Below are positions 49,811 to 57,410 of a DNA stretch of 64,000 nucleotides, one piece after another (within the stretch, counting starts at the first letter, position 1; each line of letters begins with the position of its first letter). The stretch comes from Mesorhizobium sp. STM 4661. GTDB lineage: Bacteria; Pseudomonadota; Alphaproteobacteria; Rhizobiales; Rhizobiaceae. The stretch is taken from NCBI RefSeq assembly GCF_000359125.1, contig NZ_CAAF010000021.1:1-64000 (forward strand), given 5' to 3'. The position numbers and the translations under genes are program-made. The notes under the pieces were generated by a model that ran no database searches, was not told where the DNA came from, and was given only the letters and a program-made list of their open reading frames with translations.

Positions 49811-49854
49811 GCATGATCCCGAAAAGTGGAAGCCGGTTTTCGGACAGATCATGG
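49811..49854. repeat. dispersed palindromic repeat between xylH and xylG
   Basis: GCATGATC at one end and GATCATG at the other enclose CCGAAAAGTGGAAGCCGG and TTTTCGG. Same family as 40621-40671, and again inside a transporter operon directly after a gene. Confidence 0.8.
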
Positions 49855-49885
49855 TCGAGCAAAAACCATAGGGAGGAGAACGATC

Positions 49886-50686
49886 GTGGCTGACAAGTCC
49901 GTTCCCACAGGCACGCCGCTGATCGACATGCGCAACATCTCTATCGCCTTTGGCGGTATTCGCGCCGTCGACGATGCATCGATCGACCTTTTCCCCGGCG
50001 AGGTCGTGGCGCTGCTCGGCCATAATGGCGCTGGCAAGTCGACGCTGATCAAGATCCTGTCGGGCGCCTACAAGCGCGACTCGGGCCAGATCTTCGTCAA
50101 CGGGCAGGAGGCGTCGATCTCCAATCCGCGCGACGCCAAGAAATACGGCATCGAGACGATCTACCAGACGCTGGCTCTTGCCGACAATGTCGACGCCGCC
50201 GCCAATCTCTTCCTCGGCCGCGAGCTGATGACCGGCTGGGGCACGCTCGACGATGTCGCCATGGAGGCCGAGGCGCGCAAGGTGATGGGCCGGCTCAATC
50301 CGCGCTTCCAGCGCTTCAAGGAGCCGGTGATCAAGCTTTCGGGCGGCCAGCGGCAATCGGTGGCGATCGCGCGCGCCATCCTGTTCAACGCCCGAATTTT
50401 GATCATGGATGAGCCGACGGCGGCGCTTGGACCACAGGAGACCGCTCAGGTCGGCGAACTGGTCAGGCAGCTCAAGGCCGACGGCATCGGCATCTTCCTG
50501 ATCAGCCACGATATCCACGACGTGTTCGAGCTTGCCGACCGCGTCTGCGTGATGAAGAACGGCCAGGTGGTTGGCACTGCGCGAACGAGCGATGTAACCC
50601 AGGACGAGGTGCTCGGCATGATCATCCTGGGCAAGTGCCCACCCGGCGCCATCCCGGGACCAGGCGCGCTGAAGATCGCCGCCTGA
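49886..50686 (+). CDS. xylG: sugar ABC transporter ATP-binding protein (single-domain XylG-like)
   Basis: 266 residues from GTG 49886, which has GGGAGGAG at good spacing. One ABC domain only: Walker [13 protein letters not shown]-loop [11 protein letters not shown], signature [15 protein letters not shown], Walker [12 protein letters not shown], switch His ISHDIHD. Classical E. coli XylG has two fused ABC domains (about 510 residues), so this one must act as a homodimer, as in the fructose transporter FrcA of Sinorhizobium. Confidence 0.88.
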   Translation: MADKSVPTGTPLIDMRNISIAFGGIRAVDDASIDLFPGEVVALLGHNGAGKSTLIKILSGAYKRDSGQIFVNGQEASISNPRDAKKYGIETIYQTLALADNVDAAANLFLGRELMTGWGTLDDVAMEAEARKVMGRLNPRFQRFKEPVIKLSGGQRQSVAIARAILFNARILIMDEPTAALGPQETAQVGELVRQLKADGIGIFLISHDIHDVFELADRVCVMKNGQVVGTARTSDVTQDEVLGMIILGKCPPGAIPGPGALKIAA

Positions 50687-50767
50687 AGCGCGGCGATACT
50701 TGTATCGTTGCGGCACGAGGAGCAACGCCGGCTGGAGTTCCGATAAGCACGACGAGCGAGAAATGAA

Positions 50768-50801
50768 AAGGCCGCCGTATGTTGAAGCAGACGGCGGCCT
50801 T
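50768..50801 (+). terminator. terminator hairpin after the xyl operon
   Basis: An 11-bp perfect stem, AAGGCCGCCGT with ACGGCGGCCTT, and a 12-base loop. Only two T follow, so termination may be partial. Confidence 0.65.
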
Positions 50802-50880
50802 CGCGTGCCTACCCCAGTCCCCGTCGGCGCGCTTGAGTGCTACATTAGCGATAGCGAAAACACCAAATCAACATCATTTG

Positions 50881-51066
50881 TTATGGCAGATCAGATCCGC
50901 ATCCAACCGTGACAAAAATGCCGCCGTGGGAGGTGCAATCGAAAAAGCCCAGCTCGGTGGCCAGTCTCTTGACTTGGCGACGGTTTAGTGCTGGGCGACG
51001 CTTTAGTAAGCCGGCAAATTTCTTCTGCGTGATATGCCAGCCGTCATGATGAATTGGCCTCGCCAT
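50881..51066 (-). CDS. possible small basic protein
   Basis: 61 codons from ATG 51066 to the stop at 50881, in the gap before the histidine kinase. The product is basic with a helical core (HITQKKFAGLLKRRPALNR, RRQVKRLATELGFFDCTS) and could bind nucleic acid. No good ribosome binding site and no family recognised, so this is tentative. Confidence 0.3.
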   Translation of the reverse strand: MARPIHHDGWHITQKKFAGLLKRRPALNRRQVKRLATELGFFDCTSHGGIFVTVGCGSDLP

Positions 51067-51126
51067 TGTGTTGACGCGGGGAGTTGCCCATAAAGGTCTC
51101 GAACCGACCATGGGCCGCCGCAGCAG

Positions 51127-52767
51127 TTGAAGAAGTTCTTCCCGATTGTCGCTTTCATCGCCGTCGCGCTGATCAGCCTGATGATGGCGGGATTCGCCTA
51201 TTTCGCCACGCAGGAGGCGGCGCGCATCAAGTTCGAGGCGACGGCGGACGACGCGCTCAACCGGATCGAGGGCCGCATCGACCTGCATCTGTCGCTGCTG
51301 CGATCGACCCAGGCGCTGTTCGACGCCCGCAATGGCGACATTTCGCGCGGCGAGTTCAAGGCGTTCTTCAGCGCGCTCGATATCGACAAGAACTTCGCCG
51401 GCCTGCGCGGCATCGGCTTTCTGCGCCTGGCGAAAACCGGGGACGAGGCAGCGGTCGAACGTGACATCCTGCACGACCATGGCGTGGCCCGTGCGATCTA
51501 TCCGGATACGACGCTGCCATGGCGCACGCCCATCGTGCTTTTCGAACCGCTCGACCCTTCCAACCAGTCCAGCATCGGCTACGATATGTTCACCGACCCG
51601 GCGCGGCGGGAAGCGATCGAAAAAGCGATGGCCGACGACCAGCAGCACGCAAGCGGGCTCGTCAAGCTTGGCCAGGACACAGGCGCCGCACAGACCTTCA
51701 CCGGGTTCCTGGTCCTCGTGCGGCTCAACGTCGAAACCGCCCCGGACGTCATCAATGCGTCCAGGTCCTCGACATCAGGCTTTCTTTATGCGGCCTTCCG
51801 TGCCCGCGACCTGTTCCAGACCGCGCTCAGCCGCACGCCGCTGCTGCCGGTCAACACCGAAATCTATGACGGCAAGGTGGACGCCGACAATCTGTTGTTC
51901 CAGTCGGAAACGCCGCCGGTCTCGACCTTCGGCGACAGGCTGCTGGTTTCCCGCAAGATTACCGTCGCCGGCCGCCAGTGGACCGTCCTGTTCCGGCCGA
52001 CAAGCGCTTTCTCGCAACCCTCTTCGCGCGCCATCCCGGTGATGCTCGGCCTGTTCGGGCTTTTACTGGCAGGCGCCATAGCGTTGGTGGCACGCTATCA
52101 GGAGCGGGCCTATGACGCCGTGTCGCTGCTGCACGAGACGACGGAAAAGAGCCTGCTGGAAAAAGACTTGATGCTGCAAGAGATGAAGCATCGCATCAAG
52201 AACTCGATCACGCGGGTGCTGGCGATCGCACGCCAGACGGCATCGCACGCCACCGACGTGAAGGAATTCTCGTCCTCCTTCTCGGCTCGCCTGCAAGCGA
52301 TGGCGGCGTCCCAGGACATGCTGACACGCTCGCGCTGGCAGAAGGCCGATCTCGGCGATCTCCTGCGCATCGAGCTTGGCCAGGTGTTCGGCAAGGAGCT
52401 TCCCGACGGCATCCTGTCCGGTCCGCAGGTTCTTCTCGACGAGACGACGACGCAGGCGCTTGGCCTGACCTTTCACGAACTGGCGACGAACGCACTGAAA
52501 TATGGCGAGGCCGGCAATTCAGCCAATACGCTCAAGGGCGATTCGGCGTTGAAGGTCGACTGGTCGCTTGAAGGCCGCGGACGCGACAGGATGCTGGCCC
52601 TCAACTGGCGCGAATCGGGCCAGAAGAAACTCGAAGCGCCGGCAAAAACCGGGTTCGGCACCAAGCTGATCGATCTGAACGTCACGCGCGAATTGGGCGG
52701 TACGATCAATCGCCATTTTCGCGATGACGGGTTGAGTGTGGAAATCAGGATTCCATTGCCGGCCTGA
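51127..52767 (+). CDS. membrane CHASE-domain sensor histidine kinase (HisKA_2/HWE type)
   Basis: 546 residues from TTG 51127; the next ATG would cut the first membrane helix (FFPIVAFIAVALISLMMAGF). A periplasmic CHASE domain (about 45-280) carries LRGIGFLRLA and EPLDPSNQSSIGYDMFTDP. A second helix (about 303-323) leads to a kinase core with His 355 in LQEMKHRIKNSITRVLAIAR, and an ATPase domain with LTFHELATNALKYGEAG and GFGTKLIDLNV. HRxxN kinases of this type commonly feed PhyR. It has no EcfG-type promoter. Confidence 0.88.
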   Translation: MKKFFPIVAFIAVALISLMMAGFAYFATQEAARIKFEATADDALNRIEGRIDLHLSLLRSTQALFDARNGDISRGEFKAFFSALDIDKNFAGLRGIGFLRLAKTGDEAAVERDILHDHGVARAIYPDTTLPWRTPIVLFEPLDPSNQSSIGYDMFTDPARREAIEKAMADDQQHASGLVKLGQDTGAAQTFTGFLVLVRLNVETAPDVINASRSSTSGFLYAAFRARDLFQTALSRTPLLPVNTEIYDGKVDADNLLFQSETPPVSTFGDRLLVSRKITVAGRQWTVLFRPTSAFSQPSSRAIPVMLGLFGLLLAGAIALVARYQERAYDAVSLLHETTEKSLLEKDLMLQEMKHRIKNSITRVLAIARQTASHATDVKEFSSSFSARLQAMAASQDMLTRSRWQKADLGDLLRIELGQVFGKELPDGILSGPQVLLDETTTQALGLTFHELATNALKYGEAGNSANTLKGDSALKVDWSLEGRGRDRMLALNWRESGQKKLEAPAKTGFGTKLIDLNVTRELGGTINRHFRDDGLSVEIRIPLPA

Positions 52768-52792
52768 AACGTGACGGCATAAGCCGGCGCGC

Positions 52793-52820
52793 AAATGCGG
52801 AGACCGGGGTCTCCGCATTT
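52793..52820. terminator. bidirectional hairpin between convergent genes
   Basis: A 13-bp perfect stem (AAATGCGGAGACC with GGTCTCCGCATTT) and a 2-base loop, flanked by A and T ends. Confidence 0.75.
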
Positions 52821-52842
52821 GACGTTTCAGCTATCGCTTGAA

Positions 52843-53088
52843 TTAGTTGCAGCGAGCTGTGTAGATTCGGCCGTGACGGTCTCTGTACTGGCAGTAGCCA
52901 TTCTGGAGACGGCGCACGAGCAGACCGCCAATCGCACCAGCGCCGGCGCCGATCAAAGCGCCCTTGCCACCACCAACGGCGCCACCGATGAGCGCGCCGC
53001 CCACGGTGCCGATACCCACGTTTTCCTCCGTGGTGGTACAGCCGCTAACCGCGACCACGGCAACCATGGCAATAATCATCTTCCGCAT
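52843..53088 (-). CDS. glycine-zipper lipoprotein (17 kDa antigen/OmpA-associated type)
   Basis: 81 residues. Lipoprotein signal MRKMIIAMVAVVAVSGC (lipobox AVSGC) followed by a glycine zipper (GTVGGALIGGAVGGGKGALI, GAGAGAIGGLLV) that can span the outer membrane, and a small C-terminal domain with two Cys (YCQYRDRHGRIYTARC). Such proteins occur among envelope stress genes. GGAGTGAC lies upstream of the start at 53088. No EcfG-type promoter is visible. Confidence 0.85.
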   Translation of the reverse strand: MRKMIIAMVAVVAVSGCTTTEENVGIGTVGGALIGGAVGGGKGALIGAGAGAIGGLLVRRLQNGYCQYRDRHGRIYTARCN

Positions 53089-53170
53089 AGAGTCACTCCT
53101 CGCTTTGTCCTCACTTTAACAAGCTCCAGCAGCCATTTAGCATGAATTGGCGGCCTTTGCCTGCCCGATT

Positions 53171-53497
53171 TCATTGTTGGCTAAGATAGTCTTTTTCGGG
53201 GCGCGCGCCGTTCGACGCAACGACAAGATTGGAAATCTCCACCGATGCATCGAGCGTGCCGTCCGGACGTACAGTCCAGACGATCTGATCGTAGTCATCT
53301 TCCAGCGCAGGGTCGACGGGAAGGCATTTGGCGACTATGCGCGTCGCTTGGCCCCGGACATCGCTCAAGGCGAAGGGACGCTCGGCAGTGCATTCGGCGG
53401 CGGTTTCGAAAACACTCACCGGTACGTTGAGTTCCCGGCACTCGGTCATGCCGTTCGAGCAACCGATGACCAGCAGCACGGCAGCAATGTGTTCCAT
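53171..53497 (-). CDS. exported protein of unknown function with EcfG-type promoter
   Basis: 108 residues from ATG 53497 (GAGAGGAT upstream). A short hydrophobic N-terminus (MEHIAAVLLVIGC) fits a signal peptide or lipoprotein signal. The mature part has several Cys (MTECRELNVPVSVFETAAEC, IVAKCLPVDPALEDDYDQIV). An exact EcfG-type promoter at 53521-53545 lies 24 bases upstream, so it is a probable member of the general stress regulon. Confidence 0.7.
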   Translation of the reverse strand: MEHIAAVLLVIGCSNGMTECRELNVPVSVFETAAECTAERPFALSDVRGQATRIVAKCLPVDPALEDDYDQIVWTVRPDGTLDASVEISNLVVASNGARPEKDYLSQQ

Positions 53498-53520
53498 GGC
53501 AACTATCCTCTCGCCACAAG

Positions 53521-53545
53521 AACGGCCCACAACAGCCAAAGTTCC
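53521..53545 (-). promoter_or_regulatory. EcfG-type promoter for 53171-53497
   Basis: On the minus strand: GGAAC (53545-53541), 16 bases, CGTT (53524-53521). Matches the alphaproteobacterial general stress consensus exactly. Confidence 0.85.
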
Positions 53546-53654
53546 TGTGTGAGCGACATGGCCCGTGAAATAATTGGAGGCGCGGCACAGTCAAGTGACT
53601 GACGATGAGCCTCATTTGGCGCGGCACTCAGCCCGAAGAAGTCTCGACCTGAGG

Positions 53655-53828
53655 TCAGGCCAACTGCAATGCCGCTATCAGCACGATGGCCGCGATCAAT
53701 ACGATAATTGCGAAGCGAAGCGTCGGGTGGTGGGACGTATGGGGCGAGGCCGAGACTTCGAGATCCTGAAACCCTCCCATCGAGACACGGGCGGCCTGCT
53801 CCAGCCTGTTCATATCTGAAACCGTCAA
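53655..53828 (-). CDS. small single-pass membrane protein
   Basis: 57 residues if started at TTG 53828, which has GGAGGA 6 bases upstream; ATG 53843 in the same frame is an alternative but overlaps that site. A hydrophilic N-terminus (MNRLEQAARVSMGGFQDL) precedes one C-terminal membrane helix (FAIIVLIAAIVLIAALQLA). A near-match EcfG promoter (GGAAA, 17 bases, CGTT) lies at 53867-53892. Confidence 0.55.
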   Translation of the reverse strand: MTVSDMNRLEQAARVSMGGFQDLEVSASPHTSHHPTLRFAIIVLIAAIVLIAALQLA

Positions 53829-53995
53829 GATCATTCCTCCCATGCTGCGCTACGAACCGCTGCCAAAACGTCGGGTGGATCGGCAAGTTTCCAGCTTTAT
53901 CTGGGACCAATAGCATCGGACTTTATGGTGAACAGCCGGTTAACTTTCGGCTGCCATCCTCCGCGCCCTTTCCAAGACAGTCATCATCTGTTTGA

Positions 53996-55030
53996 TCAAT
54001 CCGTCTCGAAATTGCCGTGGGGAACGACAAGGCGGTATTCCAGGCGGCCGTACGCGATTTCAAGCGTCGCCGTGCCATTCAGCGATGAAGGCACGACACG
54101 TTCGAGCGCAACACTGCCGAACCGCTTTTCGCTGCGCCTGATTTCGTTGGCTCCGATGGCCTCGGCCCATGTCAGCGACAGGGCGATCCCGTCGGCGTGG
54201 GCGGCTGTCATATCGGCGGTCACCTCGACGAAGCCGTCGGCTCGCGACAGAGCGCCGTAGCTGACCGAATTGACGGCGAGCTCATGCATGGCCAAGCCGA
54301 TATGCAGGGCCGCATTGGGGTTGAGGTATGGGTTCGCGCCCCGAAAACGCAGGCTGCGCAACGGATCGGCTCCGTAACGGCTGACTTGGCCGGACACGAG
54401 TTCGCGCAGTGCGGCTCCGCGCCAGTTGGACGACGTCACCAGGTCCTGGGACGAGGCAAGCGACTGCAACCTGCCGCGAAAGCGTGTCAAGAAATCAGGG
54501 AGCGTGTCCGAGTAACGGCCGGTCTGGGTGGCGATGCTCTGGATAATGGCCAAAAGGTTCTTCGAGCGGTGGCTGACTTCGCGCAGCAGCGTCTTCAGGG
54601 TCTGCTCGCGGCGCTTGTGCTCGGTCGTTTCGACCATGGTAGTGACGACCCCGATCACGGCATCGCCGTCGCCGTGATCAGCGTCTACCCATACCTGGAA
54701 CCAGCGGACGCCATCGTCGGCGGGAACGCCGAGTTCGAGGTGTTCCGGATTGCCGGATGCAATGACGCTGCGTTTGGCCGCACCGATGCGTTCCGCCTGC
54801 GCCGGCGGCAAGATGCCATTGCTGTCGGCCGTGTCGACGGCCCATGGCGCGCGCATGTTGCGTGCCCATACGGTTTTCATCTCGCGATCCTGATAGAGAA
54901 CCGAAATGCCGGCATTGTGCAGTGCATGAAGAAGGGCGCGGCCAAGCTGCATTCCGCTCTCAGCCGGATGCAAAGCGATGATCTCGTCACTTTGTCCTCT
55001 GACTTTCATGTCTCCGGCTTTGGAATGCAT
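53996..55030 (-). CDS. PAS-containing HWE/HisKA_2 sensor histidine kinase with EcfG-type promoter
   Basis: 344 residues from ATG 55030; ATG 55009 is possible. A PAS-like input domain (about 30-135, ISVLYQDREMKTVWARNM) is followed by a kinase core with His 154 in LLREVSHRSKNLLAIIQS and an ATPase domain with GLAMHELAVNSVSYGALS. The glycine-rich ATP lid is short, typical of this class. No membrane helix, so a cytoplasmic signal. It lies next to phyR and has its own GGAAC-N16-CGTT promoter, which together suggest a kinase of the PhyR pathway with positive feedback. Confidence 0.9.
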   Translation of the reverse strand: MHSKAGDMKVRGQSDEIIALHPAESGMQLGRALLHALHNAGISVLYQDREMKTVWARNMRAPWAVDTADSNGILPPAQAERIGAAKRSVIASGNPEHLELGVPADDGVRWFQVWVDADHGDGDAVIGVVTTMVETTEHKRREQTLKTLLREVSHRSKNLLAIIQSIATQTGRYSDTLPDFLTRFRGRLQSLASSQDLVTSSNWRGAALRELVSGQVSRYGADPLRSLRFRGANPYLNPNAALHIGLAMHELAVNSVSYGALSRADGFVEVTADMTAAHADGIALSLTWAEAIGANEIRRSEKRFGSVALERVVPSSLNGTATLEIAYGRLEYRLVVPHGNFETD

Positions 55031-55060
55031 CGTTCACGCCACCCACCCGGTTTGACGCTG

Positions 55061-55085
55061 AACGGCTCACCGGCAAATGGGTTCC
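55061..55085 (-). promoter_or_regulatory. EcfG-type promoter for the PAS-HWE kinase
   Basis: Minus strand: GGAAC (55085-55081), 16 bases, CGTT (55064-55061). It starts inside the first of two tandem 25-bp repeats. Confidence 0.85.
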
Positions 55086-55128
55086 CTAAACGGTCCGCCG
55101 GACGGGTTCCCTAAACGGTCCGCCGGAC
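55079..55128. repeat. tandem duplication of a 25-bp unit carrying GGAAC and CGTT
   Basis: Two identical adjacent copies (55079-55103 and 55104-55128), each with GGTTCCCTAAACGG. On the minus strand each copy has GGAAC and CGTT elements. Only the proximal GGAAC has a correctly spaced CGTT downstream; the distal one has a 13-base spacer. Confidence 0.9.
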
Positions 55129-55216
55129 GGTGCTCTGTTGGGAACTCCGCCCGGCGGTGGCTGGAAACCGTTTGAGGGGTGCGGTCTCCAGTGTTCGCTC
55201 AGGTGACCATCGGGCT

Positions 55217-55381
55217 TCACGCCCGTTTAAACAGACCGGCGATAAGCGAAATGATCAGGAAAGCGAGAAAGATGAAAAACAGTATCTGCGCTATACCGGC
55301 AGACGTGCCTGCGATGCCGCCGAAACCAAGCGCACCAGCGATAATCGCCACAACGAGAAATACGAGCGCCCAGTAAAGCAT
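55217..55381 (-). CDS. DUF1328-family small membrane protein (YtjA-like)
   Basis: 54 residues, found by reading the minus strand. ATG 55381 has AAGGAGATG upstream. Two membrane helices ([17 protein letters not shown] and [17 protein letters not shown]) and the MLYWALVF start are typical of DUF1328. The family is often induced by general stress. An exact EcfG-type promoter lies at 55411-55435. Confidence 0.9.
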   Translation of the reverse strand: MLYWALVFLVVAIIAGALGFGGIAGTSAGIAQILFFIFLAFLIISLIAGLFKRA

Positions 55382-55410
55382 GGTTCATCTCCTTCGACTG
55401 ATGTACGAAA

Positions 55411-55435
55411 AACGTGGTTCGCTGACGTTTGTTCC
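55411..55435 (-). promoter_or_regulatory. EcfG-type promoter for the DUF1328 gene
   Basis: Minus strand: GGAAC (55435-55431), 16 bases, CGTT (55414-55411), 30 bases from the start codon. Confidence 0.85.
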
Positions 55436-55542
55436 ACCAATTCCCGAAAAAGACGATCCGGAAATGGCGTGATGCGAGGCCGCCCAGATCCTAAAGCGCG
55501 TCGAGCTGAAAAGGTTTTCAGTCGACCCGCTTCAAGTCTATT

Positions 55543-55619
55543 CATGCATGTCGTTGTCGCAAAACCGCTGCGCACCCTCGGTTCAAGCCCGAGGGCATGC
55601 TTTTGGGCGACAAGCATTA
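55543..55619. repeat. dispersed palindromic repeat with a nested hairpin
   Basis: Same family as 6634-6736 (ATGCATGTCG, CAAAACCGCTGCGCA, TTTTGGGCGACA), but the loop carries an extra hairpin CCCTCGG/CCGAGGG (55575-55595). A further repeat-like segment (AAAGCGCGTCGAGCTG to CGACCCGCTTCAAG) lies just upstream at 55493-55536. The element ends at the phyR stop codon. Confidence 0.75.
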
Positions 55620-56411
55620 GGCGGCGGCTTTTGCGTGCCGGTCGAAGAACAGCGCCTGGCTGATCAAGGCTTTGACCATATCCGGATTGAACGGCTTGGT
55701 GACAAGGAAGGTCGGTTCCGGCCGCTCGCCGGTGAGGAGGCGCTCGGGGAAGGCGGTGATGAAGATCACCGGCACGGACGTCAACGACAGGATCTCGTTC
55801 ACCGCCTCGATGCCCGAGCTGCCGTCGGCAAGCTGGATGTCGGCCAGCACCATCCTTGGCCGCGTCTTGCCGAACATCGCCACGGCTTCGGTATGGGTGC
55901 GCGCCGTTCCGACAACGCGATGGCCGAGGCTTTCAACCATTTCCTCGATGTCCATGGCGATCAGGGGTTCGTCCTCGATGATCAGCACATCGGTCGCCAC
56001 CTGGCGGGAAATCTCGTTGCTGGCCTGGGAGAGAAGCTCGGAGAATTCCTGCGCGTCGGCGTCGAGAATCTCGGCCGCCTCATCCTCGCTGAAGCCTTCG
56101 ACGGCGACCAGCAGGAAGGCCTGGCGGGGACGGGGCGCGATCGCATTCAGATTGGCCGCCGCGCGCTGCTCCCACGCCGACTGCGCGTGCTCCTGCGGAA
56201 CGCGGATGGCGACCGAGGTGAACAGCCTGGCAAAGACCTTATAGAGCGCGATGCGTTCGGTGGATGCCTTGGGAAAGACGTCGATGTCGGCGATGATGGC
56301 TTCAAGCATCGCGGCGACCAGCGCGTCACCACTTTCCTGCGATCCGGAAACGGCCCGCGAGAAGCGGCGCAGAAACGGCAGGTGCGGAGCGATGGTTGCT
56401 GACAGGCCCAT
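55617..56411 (-). CDS. phyR: general stress response regulator PhyR (anti-anti-sigma factor)
   Basis: 264 residues from ATG 56411 (GGGAGA upstream). The N-terminal half is sigma-factor-like (about 1-135: HLPFLRRFSRAVSGSQESGD in the sigma2-like part, FLLVAVEGFSEDEAAEILDA in the sigma4-like part). The C-terminal receiver has acidic pocket IIEDEP and phospho-acceptor Asp 191 in MVLADIQLADGSSG. When phosphorylated it binds NepR and frees EcfG. Divergent from nepR-ecfG, the classical arrangement. Confidence 0.96.
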   Translation of the reverse strand: MGLSATIAPHLPFLRRFSRAVSGSQESGDALVAAMLEAIIADIDVFPKASTERIALYKVFARLFTSVAIRVPQEHAQSAWEQRAAANLNAIAPRPRQAFLLVAVEGFSEDEAAEILDADAQEFSELLSQASNEISRQVATDVLIIEDEPLIAMDIEEMVESLGHRVVGTARTHTEAVAMFGKTRPRMVLADIQLADGSSGIEAVNEILSLTSVPVIFITAFPERLLTGERPEPTFLVTKPFNPDMVKALISQALFFDRHAKAAA

Positions 56412-56480
56412 GATAGACGTCTCCCTCTGACGCGATTGCTTAGATTGCAGGTCAAGCCGATTGCAAGCCCCGAAAGCACA

Positions 56481-56505
56481 AACGCCGATTTTCCGAAAAA
56501 GTTCC
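56481..56505 (-). promoter_or_regulatory. EcfG-type promoter for phyR
   Basis: Minus strand: GGAAC (56505-56501), 16 bases, CGTT (56484-56481). Confidence 0.9.
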
Positions 56506-56514
56506 GATGGTTGC

Positions 56515-56539
56515 GGAACTAATATAAGCGGAAGGCGTT
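56515..56539 (+). promoter_or_regulatory. EcfG-type promoter for nepR-ecfG
   Basis: GGAAC (56515-56519), 16 bases, CGTT (56536-56539). Back to back with the phyR promoter, 9 bases apart. Confidence 0.9.
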
Positions 56540-56628
56540 GGAGGTCGGGATGGGCAACCAGACAAGGGTGCCGCTTGTGTTGAATATTGTGCGGCTCGGG
56601 TGCTGGGAATGAAGGGCGAACCAAGGAT

Positions 56629-56823
56629 ATGACGAAAAATATCACGGCTGGCGCCGCGGACAGGCGCCGGGCTGCTTCCAGCGACCTGCTCGGGCCGAAC
56701 TCGGAAATCGGCCGCAAACTCAAACAATACTACGACGAGCTGGTCTCCGATCATGTGCCGGATCGCTTCGCCCAATTGCTCAGCCAATTGGAACAGGCCG
56801 AACCCGCACAGAAGAAGGACTGA
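56629..56823 (+). CDS. nepR: anti-sigma factor NepR
   Basis: 64 residues from ATG 56629 (AAGG close upstream). The conserved NepR helix pair is present: GPNSEIGRKLKQYYDELVSD then HVPDRFAQLLSQLEQAE. NepR binds and blocks EcfG until PhyR-P takes it away. Its stop lies 3 bases before the ecfG start, so the two are translationally coupled. Confidence 0.94.
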   Translation: MTKNITAGAADRRRAASSDLLGPNSEIGRKLKQYYDELVSDHVPDRFAQLLSQLEQAEPAQKKD

Positions 56824-56826
56824 GGC

Positions 56827-57378
56827 ATGGTGGCCGTCTCCCAAGGCTTCAAGACCGATCTGCTCGGCTCCATCCCGAGCCTGCGGGCCTTTGCCGTGTC
56901 GCTGACGCAAAATGCCGACAAGGCCGACGATCTGGTGCAGGAAACACTGGTCAAGGCCTGGGACAAGCATGAAAGCTTCCAGCCCGGCACCAATCTCAAG
57001 GCATGGCTGTTCACCATCCTGCGCAATGAATTCTATTCGCAAATGCGCAAGCGCGGCCGCGAAGTGCAGGACAGCGACGGCATCATGACGGCCCGGCTTG
57101 CCGTTCATCCGGCCCAGCATGGCCAGCTCGACCTCAAGGATTTTCGCGGCGCGCTCGAGCAATTGCCGGAGGACCAGCGCGAAGCCATCATCCTGATCGG
57201 CGCGTCGGGCTTTTCCTACGAGGAAGCCGCCGAGATCTGCGGCTGCGCGGTCGGAACGATCAAGAGCCGCGTCAGCCGCGCCCGGGCACGGCTGCAGGAA
57301 ATACTCAAAATTTCCGGCGAAGACGAGTTCGGCCCGGACGCGATCTCGGCGCAGGTGACTGGCTCGAACGCCGCCTGA
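56827..57378 (+). CDS. ecfG: ECF sigma factor EcfG (general stress response)
   Basis: 183 residues. Region 2 (LTQNADKADDLVQETLVKAW, FTILRNEFYSQMRKRGREVQ) and region 4 (LPEDQREAIILIGASGFSYE, CAVGTIKSRVSRARARLQEI) are intact. Directs RNA polymerase to GGAAC-N16/17-CGTT promoters, of which ten exact copies lie in this window, including its own. Operon with nepR. Confidence 0.95.
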   Translation: MVAVSQGFKTDLLGSIPSLRAFAVSLTQNADKADDLVQETLVKAWDKHESFQPGTNLKAWLFTILRNEFYSQMRKRGREVQDSDGIMTARLAVHPAQHGQLDLKDFRGALEQLPEDQREAIILIGASGFSYEEAAEICGCAVGTIKSRVSRARARLQEILKISGEDEFGPDAISAQVTGSNAA

Positions 57379-57410
57379 AGCATGGCCCCGATCGCGAATG
57401 GAGCCGCGTT

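Noticed and set aside
55079..55128. Possible CRISPR-like repeat
   Set aside because: Only two adjacent copies without spacers and no cas genes; it is a simple tandem duplication over a promoter.
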